The notes beneath the pieces are model-generated. The model searched no databases and was not told the origin of the DNA. It was given only the letters and a program-made list of their open reading frames with translations. Below are positions 41,465 through 50,950 of a DNA stretch of 64,000 nucleotides, piece after piece. This DNA comes from Rhodococcoides fascians A44A (lineage in GTDB: Bacteria > Actinomycetota > Actinomycetes > Mycobacteriales > Mycobacteriaceae). Each line of letters begins with the position of its first letter. Within the stretch, counting starts at the first letter, position 1. The position numbers and the translations under genes were made by a program. The DNA lies in contig NZ_JMEX01000008.1 of the NCBI RefSeq assembly GCF_000760735.1, positions 1,884,042 through 1,948,041 of the forward strand, written 5' to 3'.

Positions 41465-44056
41465 CTAGTGGATGATTCCCTCGGTTGCTCGGCGTAGTTC
41501 GTGGTCGAGGATTCGAGCGACATCCTCGGCGACCGGTTCGCGGACCATGTCGACGTGGCGGCCGTCGACATGTGTGATGGACAGGTCACCGGTGGCTATC
41601 GCGGCCCACGACCGGCGATCGTCGGTGTTCTCCGCCGTGACGATGACGCTGACCGGCCCGTTCCATGGTTTCGGACGATGGAAGCGCAGAGCGAGCGAGC
41701 CGATCGCCGCGAATGCCAGCCACCTCTCGGTCGTCGAATAACGTGCGATGCCCGCGGTGACCACCCGCGCTGCGATACCGACGCGGGTTGCGACGGTGAT
41801 CTTCGGCGACGCGGCTGCACCTACGCCCGCCGGTGCAGCTTCGAGGGAGCTTCCGCCAGGAAAGCGGTCGAGCAGATGGCGGTACAGGCGGGGGTCCAGG
41901 AGAGTCAACCGCGCCACCGATCCGCCGCCGGCCCGAAGCTGGTGTGCCATCTCGAGTGCGATCCATCCGCCGAGCGAGTGCCCGGCGAGAAGGTACGGGC
42001 CCGTCGGCTGGATTCGCGTGATCTCTCGTACGTAGGTGCGGGCTGCGGCGCGGATGGTGCGGTCGGGAAGTGCCCGGGTGTCCATTCCCTTGGCCTGGAT
42101 CACGTAGACGGGACGGTCCGGATCGAGCCGCCGAGCAAGCGCGGCCAGACCGACGGCGGGCACCCCACCACCTGCGACGACGAAGAGAGGCGTGAGCGCA
42201 CCCGCGGTGCGCAGTGGCACCGCGATCGACTCGGCTCTGGAACGGGCCGAGTTGTTGTCGATGGACGCGAGCTTGGTGTCCACGATCGAGGCCAGACGGC
42301 GGACGCTCATGGCCCCGACCAGTTCCTCCGCCGACAGCACGATGTGGAAGGCGCGCGCGACCCCCACCGAGATACGCGTCAGAGCAAGCGACGTAGCGCC
42401 CATGGCGGTGAAGTCGGTGGTGGACCCGATGTCGTCGATCCCGTCGACCTCGTCCCGAAGGGCATCGTGGACGATGTTGGCGATCCACATCTCCGTCGCG
42501 CCGCGCGGCGCTTCCGTCACCGTGGCGGACTCCAGGTCTGCACCCTGCTCCGGCAGCCGCTGCCGGTCCACTTTGCCGCGTTCGTTGCGTTCGATCGTGT
42601 GTGTGCGCGTGATGTTCCGGGGAACCATCCACGTGGGGAGCTGGTCCTGAATGCGCGCCCGGACGTAGGCACTGTCCCGTGTGTCGCTGACGAAGAACGC
42701 ATCGAGGTGAGGTTCGTCGTCGGTCGAGCGGGGAACGATCGCCACGTCTCGGACGCCGTCGAGTCCGCGGATTGCTGCTTCCACCTCGGCGGGTTCGACG
42801 AGGTATCCGCGGATCTTGACGGCGTCGTCGGCTCGGCCGAGCAGGTGCAGCTGTCCGGTCTCGTCGAATCGGCCGAGATCGCCGGTTGCGTAGCGCATGA
42901 GCGGCCCGTCGCTCGCGAAGCGGGATTCCGTCAGGTCCGGGAGACCGAGGTAGCCGTCGGACAGGCATTCCGCGGAGACGCGGATCTCCCCGGCCACTCC
43001 GGCCGGTGCGAGCGTGCCCGCCGGGTCGACGACGTCGACGATCTTGCCCTTCGGGAGGGTCGTCGCGGTGAGGAAGCCCGACGGCAGGGGGTGGTCCGAT
43101 CGGTATTCGCCGTACGCCACGCCGCCTGCTTCCGTGGTTGCGTACCAGTTGACGAAGGTGGCGCCGCTGCCGAGTGCGCTACGGAATCCGATGACGTCCC
43201 GCGAGTGCAGGGCTTCGCCGTAGGTGGTCACGACGCGCAGCGACGGCACGGCGTTGTCCGGGAGCGGGACGATGGCGTCGGACGGGCTTTCCCCTGCTCC
43301 CCCTCGGAAGCTCCGCACCAGCGAGGGGGAGCAGTGCAGTGTTGTCAGCGAGGAGCGTTCGATCCACTCGGTCAAGGTGGTGGGCAGGACGGTGCGTGGG
43401 TCCGTGCAGTAGACCGTCGCACCGCTGAGGATGCCGGCGAACAACGTGTTCAGGCCCGCGCCGAAGCTGACCGGCAGGGCGTTGCCGACGCGATCGCGGG
43501 AGGACAGGCCGAGTGCCGAGCTGACCTCGTACGCCTTGGTCAGGCACATGCGGTGGCTCAGCAGCACGCCTTTGGCGGCACCGGTGGAGCCCGAGGTGTA
43601 GGCGATCAATGCCGTCCGGCTGCCGGTGAGAGTGGGTAGCGGCATCGCGGAATCCTGCGTGTTCGCGAGGTCCGCCTGGTCGAGGCGGAGTGCCGCTGCC
43701 GACTCCACGATGCGGTCCGCGCGGTTGGCCGGCAGGTTGGAATCCAACGGGACCAGCGCGTGGCCCGACGCCATCACCGCGAGCATCGTGGCGATCGACT
43801 CCGACGTGGAGGCGGCTTCCACGGCGATCGGGCGAGGGTCGTCACCCGCGAGCTGGGCGATCTTTCTCGCCGATGCATAGGTGCGGTGCAGGAGTTGGTC
43901 GAACGTGACCGCCCCGTCCTCGGTGTGGACGGCGACGGCGTCGGGCACCGCGTGGGCGACCTCGCAGAGTCGGTCGAGAAGGGTATCCCTGGTGCCGGGT
44001 TTGCACAGCGGTGCAAGCGGCGCGTGGGTTGGCGCTTCCAGCTTGTGCACCGACAT
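41465..44056 (-). CDS. Free-standing NRPS-like synthetase, A-T-TE
   Basis: 863 aa. Adenylation domain (about 25-480): AYTSGSTGAAKGV (A3), NWYATTEAGG (A5), YATGDLGRF (A7), GRADDAVKIRGY (A8) and the A10 lysine in RNERGKVDR. Carrier domain (about 510-590): DFTAMGATSLALTR with the phosphopantetheine Ser. Type I thioesterase (about 620-855): GHSLGGWIALEM, LTLLDPRLY Asp, and VDGRHVDM His. No condensation domain and no MbtH gene nearby. A-T-TE enzymes release free acids, dimers or lactones from one activated acid. Product not predictable by eye. Confidence 0.92.
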   Translation of the reverse strand: MSVHKLEAPTHAPLAPLCKPGTRDTLLDRLCEVAHAVPDAVAVHTEDGAVTFDQLLHRTYASARKIAQLAGDDPRPIAVEAASTSESIATMLAVMASGHALVPLDSNLPANRADRIVESAAALRLDQADLANTQDSAMPLPTLTGSRTALIAYTSGSTGAAKGVLLSHRMCLTKAYEVSSALGLSSRDRVGNALPVSFGAGLNTLFAGILSGATVYCTDPRTVLPTTLTEWIERSSLTTLHCSPSLVRSFRGGAGESPSDAIVPLPDNAVPSLRVVTTYGEALHSRDVIGFRSALGSGATFVNWYATTEAGGVAYGEYRSDHPLPSGFLTATTLPKGKIVDVVDPAGTLAPAGVAGEIRVSAECLSDGYLGLPDLTESRFASDGPLMRYATGDLGRFDETGQLHLLGRADDAVKIRGYLVEPAEVEAAIRGLDGVRDVAIVPRSTDDEPHLDAFFVSDTRDSAYVRARIQDQLPTWMVPRNITRTHTIERNERGKVDRQRLPEQGADLESATVTEAPRGATEMWIANIVHDALRDEVDGIDDIGSTTDFTAMGATSLALTRISVGVARAFHIVLSAEELVGAMSVRRLASIVDTKLASIDNNSARSRAESIAVPLRTAGALTPLFVVAGGGVPAVGLAALARRLDPDRPVYVIQAKGMDTRALPDRTIRAAARTYVREITRIQPTGPYLLAGHSLGGWIALEMAHQLRAGGGSVARLTLLDPRLYRHLLDRFPGGSSLEAAPAGVGAAASPKITVATRVGIAARVVTAGIARYSTTERWLAFAAIGSLALRFHRPKPWNGPVSVIVTAENTDDRRSWAAIATGDLSITHVDGRHVDMVREPVAEDVARILDHELRRATEGIIH

Positions 44057-44120
44057 GGTTGCTCCTCGAGTACGGCGTCCTTTGCGATCGCTCTACCGGG
44101 AAACCAACCCGAAAACAATC

Positions 44121-44136
44121 GTAAAGTCTGTTTTAC
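44121..44136. promoter_or_regulatory. Inverted repeat upstream of the A-T-TE gene
   Basis: GTAAAGTCTGTTTTAC has GTAAA/TTTAC arms with a 6-base centre, 65 bases before the synthetase ATG. A GTTACC-like patch follows toward 44155. Candidate operator; I see no convincing iron box here. Confidence 0.4.
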
Positions 44137-44214
44137 TCCATACAAGGTAACCCTGCGGTCCTTTTGGCTGCAACTTCTTCGTTCGATCGACCGACGAGGC
44201 CGCCACGACCCGTC

Positions 44215-46740
44215 TCATGGTTCCGTGATTGCCTCCAGAGGTCGGGTGCGGGCGGCGCGCACCGCCGGCCAGAGTGCCGCGAGGACTCCGACGACGGCCG
44301 AGCCGAACAGCATGGCCACTATCTGGCCCCACGGAACGGTCAGGAGACCGAGACCTTCGTCGCGCAGAGTTCTGACGAATCCCCATCCGAAGGCCACGCC
44401 GAGGCCGAGACCGACGATGGCCCCGAAGAGCGCGATGAGCAGCGACTCCAGATAGATCGTGCGCCTGACCTGGGGGCGCTGCATGCCGACGGCCCGGAGC
44501 ATTCCGATTTCACGGCGTCGTTCGACGACCGACAGAGCGAGAGTGTTGACGATTCCCAGCACGGAGATGACGACGGCGAGCGCGAGCAGCCCGTAGAGGA
44601 CGGCGAGCAGCGTGTCGATCTGCTGGCCCTGCGACCCCTTGAATTCGTCGCGATCCTGGACCTGAACGACGACGAACGGCTTGGTGGCGGCTTCCAGGTC
44701 GGTCCTGAGCACGTTCAGGTCGGTTCCCGGAGCGGCGCCGACGAGCACGACGATGTCCGACCGGACGATGCTCGGAGTCACCTTCTGGTAGACGTCGTTC
44801 GAGATCATCCACTGCCCTACCAGCGGGTTGTCCTCGTAGACGGAGGTGACCGTGACGGGAACCTGCTGCCCGTCGACCGACGTCATGTTCACGATCGAGC
44901 CGAGCGCCCACCCCTCGCCGCGCGACGCGGAGGACGACACTGCGATGCTGTCGCCTTGCAGCTCCGGCGACCCGGCGACGACGACGCTGTCGAACAATCC
45001 TTCCGGGCTCCCTTCGAGCGCGACGCCGAAGGCGGGCTCGTCGTCGATGTCCACCGACACCGGGTGAAGTACGGCGACGCGGTCGACCCCGTTCACTTCC
45101 CGGGCGGCTGCGGCGGCTCCCGTCGGGATTCCGATCGACGGTGGGCCGCTGAAGATGTAGTCGGCTTCGATTCCGTTGTCGACCAGGGCGTCGACGCTCG
45201 CTTTGGCGGTCGAGCCGAGGACGCCGATGACCGACACCAGCATCAGCCCGAGCATGAGAGCGAAGGCAGTGGCGGCCGTACGCCGGGGATTGCGGACCGA
45301 GTTGGTTCGGGCCAGGCGTCCGATCGGGCCGAACGGCCGCGTCAGAACCGAACCGAGGGCACCGACGACCGGCCGGGACAGTGACGGTGCCGCCAGCGCG
45401 ACGGCGACGATCACCGCCACGGCACCTGCGCCGACGGTCGCTGCGGCAGCGCCGCCGGTGGATTGCGCTCCGATGACGACGGCAGCGGCGCCGATCGCGC
45501 CGATCACGACGCCGATCCAGGTGCGCACGCGCAGACTGTCACCGGCGGAGGCGAACTCCTCGCGCATCGCCGCGATGGGTGGCACCTTGGCGGCACGACG
45601 AGCGGGTGCGTATGCGCTGAGCACGGTGACGACGATGCCGACGGCGAAAGCGACGACGACGGTTCGAGGTTCGAGTGCCAGTGCCCCCGAGGGCAATCCG
45701 AGGTCGAACGCGTTGAGCAGTGCGCGCAGGCCGTAGGCGAGACCGATGCCGCCCGCGAAGCCGATCGCGCTGCCGATGACACCGACGACGAGAGCTTCCA
45801 GCACCACGGAGCGGCTGACCTGGCCGCGGCTGGCGCCGATCGCGCGGAGCAGAGCGAGCTCGCGAACGCGCTGGGCGACGATCATCGAGAAGGTGTTGTA
45901 GATGATGAACGTGCCCACGAGCAATGCGATCGCGCCGAATGCGAGCAGGAAGTAGTTCACGAAGGACAGGGCTTGTTCGATCTCGGCCTGTGCTTCGTCC
46001 CGGACGTCGTCCGCGGTCTGCACCTTCGAGTCGGGTAGGGCGGCGGCGATCTCGTCCCGAAGCTCCGTCTGCGACACGCCTGTTCCGGCGATGTCGTAGT
46101 ACTGCACGTGCTCGCCGTCGGAGAACAGTTCGTCGGCCTGGCCCTCGGTGAACTGGATGCCGATGTACCCGCCGGATTCGACGGCGGTGTCGTAGATCCC
46201 GGTCACGGTGACGTCCACGGTGCCTTTCGACGGCACGAGGACCTGCGTGGTGTCACCCACGCCGAGCCCGGAGCGCGTGGCGCCGCCCTCGTTGATGACG
46301 ACGTCGCCCGGTGCCGTGGGCGCTGAACCTGCGATGAACACCGCGTCCTCGCCCAGTCGCCGCTCGGGCGGTAGGTACGCCTCGCCGATAGTCGGCGCGC
46401 CACCGGTCTGCACGGCAGCGCCCGAGGAATCCAGTACGACGATCTGACCGCTGACATACGGTGCGACGGCACGAACGTCGGGTAGGGACGAGATGACGTC
46501 GGCTGCGGAGACAGGGACGCCGCTCGAGCGTGCGTCCTCGGCACTGACACGGACGTCGGCGCCCTGGGCAGTGTCGGAGAAGATCGACGAGAACGTTCGT
46601 TGCAGTGTGTCGGTGAACACGAAAGACCCTGCAACGAAGGCGGTTCCGAGCACGACGGACAGGACGGTCAGTGCGAGTCTGACCTTGTGGGCGGCGAGAT
46701 TGCGCAGTGAGACCTTGCGCATGGGATTGGTCGAAGGCAT
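44215..46740 (-). CDS. ABC transporter permease, FtsX/MacB type
   Basis: 841 aa. TM1 (LTVLSVVLGTAFVAGSFVF) is followed by a large extracytoplasmic MacB-like domain (about 45-250), three TMs, a linker, three to four further TMs and a second extracytoplasmic domain (about 530-690), ending in a final TM triplet. Two FtsX domains in one chain. Together with the ATPase encoded 2 bases upstream, it forms a mechanotransmission-type exporter for lipids, peptides or antibiotics. Confidence 0.92.
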   Translation of the reverse strand: MPSTNPMRKVSLRNLAAHKVRLALTVLSVVLGTAFVAGSFVFTDTLQRTFSSIFSDTAQGADVRVSAEDARSSGVPVSAADVISSLPDVRAVAPYVSGQIVVLDSSGAAVQTGGAPTIGEAYLPPERRLGEDAVFIAGSAPTAPGDVVINEGGATRSGLGVGDTTQVLVPSKGTVDVTVTGIYDTAVESGGYIGIQFTEGQADELFSDGEHVQYYDIAGTGVSQTELRDEIAAALPDSKVQTADDVRDEAQAEIEQALSFVNYFLLAFGAIALLVGTFIIYNTFSMIVAQRVRELALLRAIGASRGQVSRSVVLEALVVGVIGSAIGFAGGIGLAYGLRALLNAFDLGLPSGALALEPRTVVVAFAVGIVVTVLSAYAPARRAAKVPPIAAMREEFASAGDSLRVRTWIGVVIGAIGAAAVVIGAQSTGGAAAATVGAGAVAVIVAVALAAPSLSRPVVGALGSVLTRPFGPIGRLARTNSVRNPRRTAATAFALMLGLMLVSVIGVLGSTAKASVDALVDNGIEADYIFSGPPSIGIPTGAAAAAREVNGVDRVAVLHPVSVDIDDEPAFGVALEGSPEGLFDSVVVAGSPELQGDSIAVSSSASRGEGWALGSIVNMTSVDGQQVPVTVTSVYEDNPLVGQWMISNDVYQKVTPSIVRSDIVVLVGAAPGTDLNVLRTDLEAATKPFVVVQVQDRDEFKGSQGQQIDTLLAVLYGLLALAVVISVLGIVNTLALSVVERRREIGMLRAVGMQRPQVRRTIYLESLLIALFGAIVGLGLGVAFGWGFVRTLRDEGLGLLTVPWGQIVAMLFGSAVVGVLAALWPAVRAARTRPLEAITEP

Positions 46741-46742
46741 GG

Positions 46743-47540
46743 TCAGGCCGTTTCCAGACGCTTCATGCGGTCGAGCACGTTCTCGGCGGTCGGGTTCGCG
46801 AGGTGATCGATGACCGAACCGTCGGCGAGGAACACGACCCGGTCGGCGTAACTGGCGGCGCGGGGATCGTGCGTGACGATCACGACGGTCTGGTCGAACT
46901 CGTCGGCGGCAGCGCGGAGGATGCTCAGCACCTCACCGGACGAGCGGGAATCGAGGTTGCCGGTCGGTTCGTCGCCGAAGACGATATCGGGTCGTCCGGC
47001 GAGTGCACGTGCGCACGCGACGCGTTGCTGCTGGCCACCGGACAGTTCGCTCGGCCGGTGGCCGAGACGGTCACGTAGGCCGAGTCGGTCGACGACGGTG
47101 TCGAGCCACTGCGGGTCGGCCTTGCGCCCCGCGATGTCCAGCGGCAACGTGATGTTCTCCAACGCCGTCAGCGTGGGCACGAGGTTGAACGACTGGAACA
47201 CGAAACCGATTCTGTCTCTGCGCAGTCCGGTCATCTGCTTGTCGTCGAGATTGGTCAGCTCGGTGTCACCGATCGTCACCGTTCCCGAGGTGGCCGTGTC
47301 GAGACCTGCGAGGCAGTGCATCAGCGTCGACTTGCCCGACCCCGACGGGCCCATGATCGCCGTGAACTCGCCGCGGGCGAACTCCACCGTCACGTCCCGC
47401 AGCGCATGGACCTGAGTGTCGCCGGAACCGTAGGTCTTGGTGAGGGCGCTCGCCCGGGCGGCAGGAGTGGAGCCTGCGGAACGACCCGGATGGCCAGGAG
47501 TGGAGCCTGCGGAACGACCTGAGGGTCCTGTGTCAGTCAT
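46743..47540 (-). CDS. ABC transporter ATP-binding protein, LolD/MacB type
   Basis: 265 aa. Walker A GPSGSGKST, Q-loop FQSFNLVPTLTALEN, signature LSGGQQQRVACARAL, Walker B IVFGDEPTGNLD, and switch His in VIVTHDPRAA are all present. The first 30 residues (repeated GRSAGSTP) are encoded by two copies of the dispersed hairpin repeat, absent from normal family members whose sequence starts at about ARASALTKTYG. Paired with the FtsX permease. Confidence 0.95.
   Translation of the reverse strand: MTDTGPSGRSAGSTPGHPGRSAGSTPAARASALTKTYGSGDTQVHALRDVTVEFARGEFTAIMGPSGSGKSTLMHCLAGLDTATSGTVTIGDTELTNLDDKQMTGLRRDRIGFVFQSFNLVPTLTALENITLPLDIAGRKADPQWLDTVVDRLGLRDRLGHRPSELSGGQQQRVACARALAGRPDIVFGDEPTGNLDSRSSGEVLSILRAAADEFDQTVVIVTHDPRAASYADRVVFLADGSVIDHLANPTAENVLDRMKRLETA
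47461..47519 (+). repeat. Dispersed hairpin repeat, two copies inside an ABC ATPase gene
   Basis: Core GCAGGAGTGGAGCCTGC followed by GGAACGACC at 47461-47486; a second copy, with the first base changed, at 47494-47519; period 33 bases. Arms GCAGG/CCTGC form a 5-bp hairpin. Read on the minus strand in frame they supply GRSAGSTP twice to the ATPase N-terminus. Confidence 0.9.
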
Positions 47541-47611
47541 GGCATCAGTGTTTCAGTGTTTTCTGCATTTCCATATCGGGGAGACCACCCATCCGCCCCT
47601 AGTATGGAGAG

Positions 47612-48376
47612 ATGCGCATCGGAGCACACGTTCGCGACAGTGCCGACCCGCTCGGTTCTGCGGCTAGCCTCGGGGTCGATTTCGTTCAGATGTTTCTGAC
47701 CGACCCGCAGAAGTGGAACAAGCTGACACCGCATCCGCAGGGTGAGGAGTTGAAGGCGAGTGACGTCGACGTCGTCGTACACAGTTCGTACGTTCTCAAC
47801 GTCGCCAGTCTGAACAACCGGATCCGCATCCCGTCGCGTAAAGCGGTGATCGAGCAGGCGTCCGCTGCGGCCGACATCGGCGCCATCGGATTGGTCGTCC
47901 ACGGCGGACATGTCCGCGACGGTGAGGACACCGCCAAAGGATTCGAGAACTGGCGCAAGCTTTTCGAGCGCCAGGCCGACGACGGTGGTTTCGCGGTGCC
48001 GATCTTCATCGAGAACACTGCGGGCGGGGATTTCGCGATGGCCAGGCATTTCGACGACATCGCTCGGCTGTGGGATGCCGTCGGAGAATTCGGTGCAGGT
48101 TTCTGCCTCGACACGTGCCATGCATGGGCGGGTGGGGAGGAATTGGTCGGTGTGGTCGATCGGATCAAGGCCATCACCGGACGAATCGACCTGGTGCACC
48201 TGAACAATTCACGCGACGAGTTCGATTCCGCTCGTGACCGCCATGCGAATCTTGCCGACGGAACCATCGACGCCGACGTTCTGGTCGCAGTCGCGGAGGC
48301 GTCGGGCGCGCCGGTGATCCTGGAAACTCCAGCAGAGGGCCTCGCGGCCGATGTGCAGTACCTGAAGTCGCTCTGA
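47612..48376 (+). CDS. nfo: Deoxyribonuclease IV (endonuclease IV)
   Basis: 254 aa AP-endonuclease TIM barrel. MRIGAHVRDSADPLGSA, VVHSSYVLNVAS, GLVVHGGHVRDGED, FIENTAGGD, FCLDTCHAW and LVHLNNSRDEFDSARDRHANL carry the three-zinc ligand set. It cleaves 5' to abasic sites in base-excision repair. Divergent from the ABC operon (71 bases). Confidence 0.95.
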   Translation: MRIGAHVRDSADPLGSAASLGVDFVQMFLTDPQKWNKLTPHPQGEELKASDVDVVVHSSYVLNVASLNNRIRIPSRKAVIEQASAAADIGAIGLVVHGGHVRDGEDTAKGFENWRKLFERQADDGGFAVPIFIENTAGGDFAMARHFDDIARLWDAVGEFGAGFCLDTCHAWAGGEELVGVVDRIKAITGRIDLVHLNNSRDEFDSARDRHANLADGTIDADVLVAVAEASGAPVILETPAEGLAADVQYLKSL

Positions 48377-48379
48377 GGT

Positions 48380-49033
48380 TCAGGATCGAACGAACGCCGA
48401 GACGGTCTTCTCCCAGAACCTCTCGAAGTCGTCGACGTCGGCGCGAGTGAAAACTCGGCTGTTCCAGCGGAACTCGGCGTCGACCATGACCACTCCGTCG
48501 AGTTCGGACACGCTGCACGTGACCGAGAGGTTGTGGCGAAGGGGATCGTCGTCGCCGGGCGCGGTGATCGCGGCGGCGTCGGGCTCGAACGAGAACGCGA
48601 TCTGCGCGCCGTGCTTGCGGGCGAGGGCGGGGGCTCGCTTCGCGGTGACGTAACCTGCGCCGCCGTCCGGGACGGCGGCGATGCGGCGTCGAACTTCGGT
48701 GAGAATCGTGCTCGGCGCACCGGTCACCGGGAGCCGAACCGGGTACCGGGCATGGTCCTGCCCCACGGTGCTGCACGGAAGATCCACGAGAACTCCGGAC
48801 GAGGAGCAGCGGCACCGGTCGCTCTGCCACGCGCCGACGGTGGCGGCGAGGACGGCCAGGAGCGTCGCGGACGTCGGGTGCTCCAGCGCGGCCCATTGCG
48901 TGTGCGTCTCGGTGACGACGGACGAGAAGACGGTGTCGATTCGTTCGTCGGTACGCCTGCTGCCGAAGGTGCGTTCCTCGGGCGTGAGGACGGCGACCCA
49001 GTACGGAGCCTCCACTGCAGATTGCCCGAGCAT
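48380..49033 (-). CDS. Condensation-domain C-terminal-like protein
   Basis: 217 aa. The order VVTETHTQWAALEHPTSATLLAVLAATVGAW, VGQDHARYPVRL, ILTEVRRRIAAVPDGGAGYV, IAFSFEP resembles the second half of NRPS condensation/epimerisation domains, where YPVRL and IPDRGxGY-like segments occur. The HHxxxDG catalytic half is absent. GAGGTGG lies well placed before the ATG. It may be a remnant or a small accessory protein. An iron-box-like sequence in the promoter suggests siderophore-linked regulation. Function unproven. Confidence 0.6.
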   Translation of the reverse strand: MLGQSAVEAPYWVAVLTPEERTFGSRRTDERIDTVFSSVVTETHTQWAALEHPTSATLLAVLAATVGAWQSDRCRCSSSGVLVDLPCSTVGQDHARYPVRLPVTGAPSTILTEVRRRIAAVPDGGAGYVTAKRAPALARKHGAQIAFSFEPDAAAITAPGDDDPLRHNLSVTCSVSELDGVVMVDAEFRWNSRVFTRADVDDFERFWEKTVSAFVRS

Positions 49034-49067
49034 GCCGACACCACCTCGAAGTTCTCGTCTAACTGTC

Positions 49068-49088
49068 GCAAGCCTTACCTAACCTTGC
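49068..49088. promoter_or_regulatory. Possible DtxR/IdeR iron box
   Basis: On the gene strand the sequence reads GCAAGGTTAGGTAAGGCTTGC, an imperfect palindrome (GCAAG/CTTGC) containing the AGGTTAGG part of the TTAGGTTAGSCTAACCTAA consensus, but with only about 11 of 19 matches. It lies 35 bases upstream of the start at 49033. Confidence 0.4.
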
Positions 49089-49128
49089 GCCACTGTAGCC
49101 AAAGCGGCGGGCATCGCCAAACGCGGGC

Positions 49129-49599
49129 TCAGGAGAGTAGACGAGGAACGGTGGGATCAGGCAGAAGAGCGCCGGCGTCGAGCTGGTCCTGTATGCCTTC
49201 CGACCAGCTGAGCAGCCCCGAGATGTCGAGCCCGTGCGGTGGGTCGAGTTCGTAGTCGCGGATCCGGTCGTGCCCCTGTCTCAGCAGGGACTTCGCGCCG
49301 ACGACGTTACCGCGGAGCACGTGAGTCAGTCCGACGGCGAGCTGGGCGAGGCCCTGCCAGAGTCTGCGTTCCGGCTCGGGCGCGTCCTTCCACGTGCCTT
49401 CGAGGATTTCGTGAGCGTGGAACGGCATCGACGCGTCGAGCAGCTCCTGCGCTCTCGTGATGGCCTCGTCGGGAGGCAACCTCAGATCGTCGGGAATGCG
49501 TTCGACGCCGACGGCGCCCCGCGCGAGCGGCCTTCCCAGGCCGTCACGGGGGCGCCCGTTGAGCGGTTTGCCGGTGGCGTCGCGTTCACGGTCCGGCAC
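49129..49599 (-). CDS. DUF309 domain protein
   Basis: 156 aa. The family motif lies in the middle: ELLDASMPFHAHEILEGTWKDAPEPERRLWQGLAQLAVGLTHVLRGN (given here as the positions 54-100 landmark; key residues are His in FHAHEILE, W of TWK and Q of LWQGL). All-helical domain of unknown function. Same strand as the Bcr/CflA transporter, 7 bases downstream of it, so probably co-transcribed. Confidence 0.9.
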   Translation of the reverse strand: MPDRERDATGKPLNGRPRDGLGRPLARGAVGVERIPDDLRLPPDEAITRAQELLDASMPFHAHEILEGTWKDAPEPERRLWQGLAQLAVGLTHVLRGNVVGAKSLLRQGHDRIRDYELDPPHGLDISGLLSWSEGIQDQLDAGALLPDPTVPRLLS

Positions 49600-49606
49600 T
49601 CGACTC

Positions 49607-50950
49607 TCACACCTCGCTGGTAGACGTTTCCACGGACTTCGCTCGTGCCGTCTGGGCTGCCCCCTCAGGAGACTTTCGGTCCTCGCTCGCGTGGACCGTC
49701 CGACTTGCCTGGGCTTCCGGCTCGGACCGGCGTCCGGAGGCGACCGTCACGCCGATCAGGGCCAGCAGGGCGATGGCCGACACGGCAACCATCGTCAGCG
49801 ATACTGCCACGTTGTCGTTGCCGAGCGCACCCACGACGGGAGCGATGATCGCACCGGAACCGAACTGTGCGGCGCCGAGGAGTGCGGCTGCCGTTCCGGC
49901 TGCTTCGCCGTGTCGCGACAGCGCGAGGGCAGGCGCGTTGGGCATCACGAAGCCGACGGCACCGAGCACGAACCACAGTGGGACGAGGAAGCCGAAGATC
50001 CCGCCGATCCCTGCAACCGCCAGGATCGTCATGACGAGAGCCGACACCACAGCTGCCGACAGTGCGCTGATCACGATGCGTACGGGAGTGAAGCGTCCGA
50101 GCAGCACGACGTTCAACTGCGAGGCGCCGATCAGTGCGATGGCTCCGAGCGCGAACACGATCGCGAACTGCTGCTCGCTGAGACCGAACTCGTCCTGCAG
50201 CACGAAGGACGATCCGGCGATGTACGCGAACATGGCCGACATCGCGAGGGCGGCGACGAGGACGAGTACGACGAATTGCCCGTCGCGCAGGAGGCCGCCG
50301 TACGTGCGCACGACGGGCATGACGCCTCGGCTGCGACGACGCTCGGGCGGCAGGCTCTCGCGCAGAGCGAAGACGGCAAGAGTAAGCAAGGCGACGCCGA
50401 GTACGGCGAGGACACCGAACACCCACCGCCACGTTCCGACGATGAGGATGCCGCCGCCGATCGACGGTGCAAGTACGGGTGCGACGCCCATGACCAGCAT
50501 CAGACGAGACAGGACGGTTGCCGCCGCCCGACCGGTGAAGAGGTCACGAACGACTGCCATGGCGACGACCGCCGCCGCTGCCGCACCGAGTCCTTGCAGG
50601 CCACGGAACAGTCCGAGGACAGGGACGTTGGGAGCGATGACACAGAGAAGGGATGCGCCGATGTGCACCGCGGTGCCGACGATCAGCGGAAGGCGCCGAC
50701 CCACGATGTCGGACAGAGGTCCGATGACGAGCTGACCGAGCGCGAGCCCGATCAACGTTCCGGTGAGCGTGAACTGCACGGCGGCTGCCGACGAGTTCAG
50801 ATCGTCGACGATGGACGGCAGAGCGGGAAGGTACATGTCGATCGTCAATGGACCGAGAGCGATCAATGCGCCGAGCACCAGAATGATTCGCAGGCGCTCG
50901 GCAGAGGTCGGTTCTGTGGATGCCGACACGGCATCGGTTGCTTGCGTCAC
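49607..50950 (-). CDS. Bcr/CflA family MFS drug efflux transporter
   Basis: 447 aa with 12 TM helices. LGALIALGPLTIDMYLPALPSI is the TM1 signature of Bcr/CflA proteins, GLALGQLVIGPLSDIVGRRLPL the 2-3 loop motif A, and APSIGGGILIVGTWRW the antiporter motif C region. It exports hydrophobic drugs or metabolites by proton antiport. A C-terminal hydrophilic tail (about 400-447) is low complexity. Confidence 0.92.
   Translation of the reverse strand: MTQATDAVSASTEPTSAERLRIILVLGALIALGPLTIDMYLPALPSIVDDLNSSAAAVQFTLTGTLIGLALGQLVIGPLSDIVGRRLPLIVGTAVHIGASLLCVIAPNVPVLGLFRGLQGLGAAAAAVVAMAVVRDLFTGRAAATVLSRLMLVMGVAPVLAPSIGGGILIVGTWRWVFGVLAVLGVALLTLAVFALRESLPPERRRSRGVMPVVRTYGGLLRDGQFVVLVLVAALAMSAMFAYIAGSSFVLQDEFGLSEQQFAIVFALGAIALIGASQLNVVLLGRFTPVRIVISALSAAVVSALVMTILAVAGIGGIFGFLVPLWFVLGAVGFVMPNAPALALSRHGEAAGTAAALLGAAQFGSGAIIAPVVGALGNDNVAVSLTMVAVSAIALLALIGVTVASGRRSEPEAQASRTVHASEDRKSPEGAAQTARAKSVETSTSEV

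Noticed and set aside
41501..43639. A 712-codon open frame on the plus strand opposite the A-T-TE gene
   Set aside because: It is antisense to a gene with every adenylation, carrier and thioesterase motif; long antisense frames are expected at this GC content, and its residues (Arg/Gly/Asp-rich) match no family.
41465..49033. A single siderophore cluster linking the A-T-TE gene, ABC exporter and C-domain-like gene
   Set aside because: Strand and spacing are broken by endonuclease IV, there is no MbtH, complete C domain or iron-siderophore receptor, and the ABC exporter is of the MacB/FtsX type.
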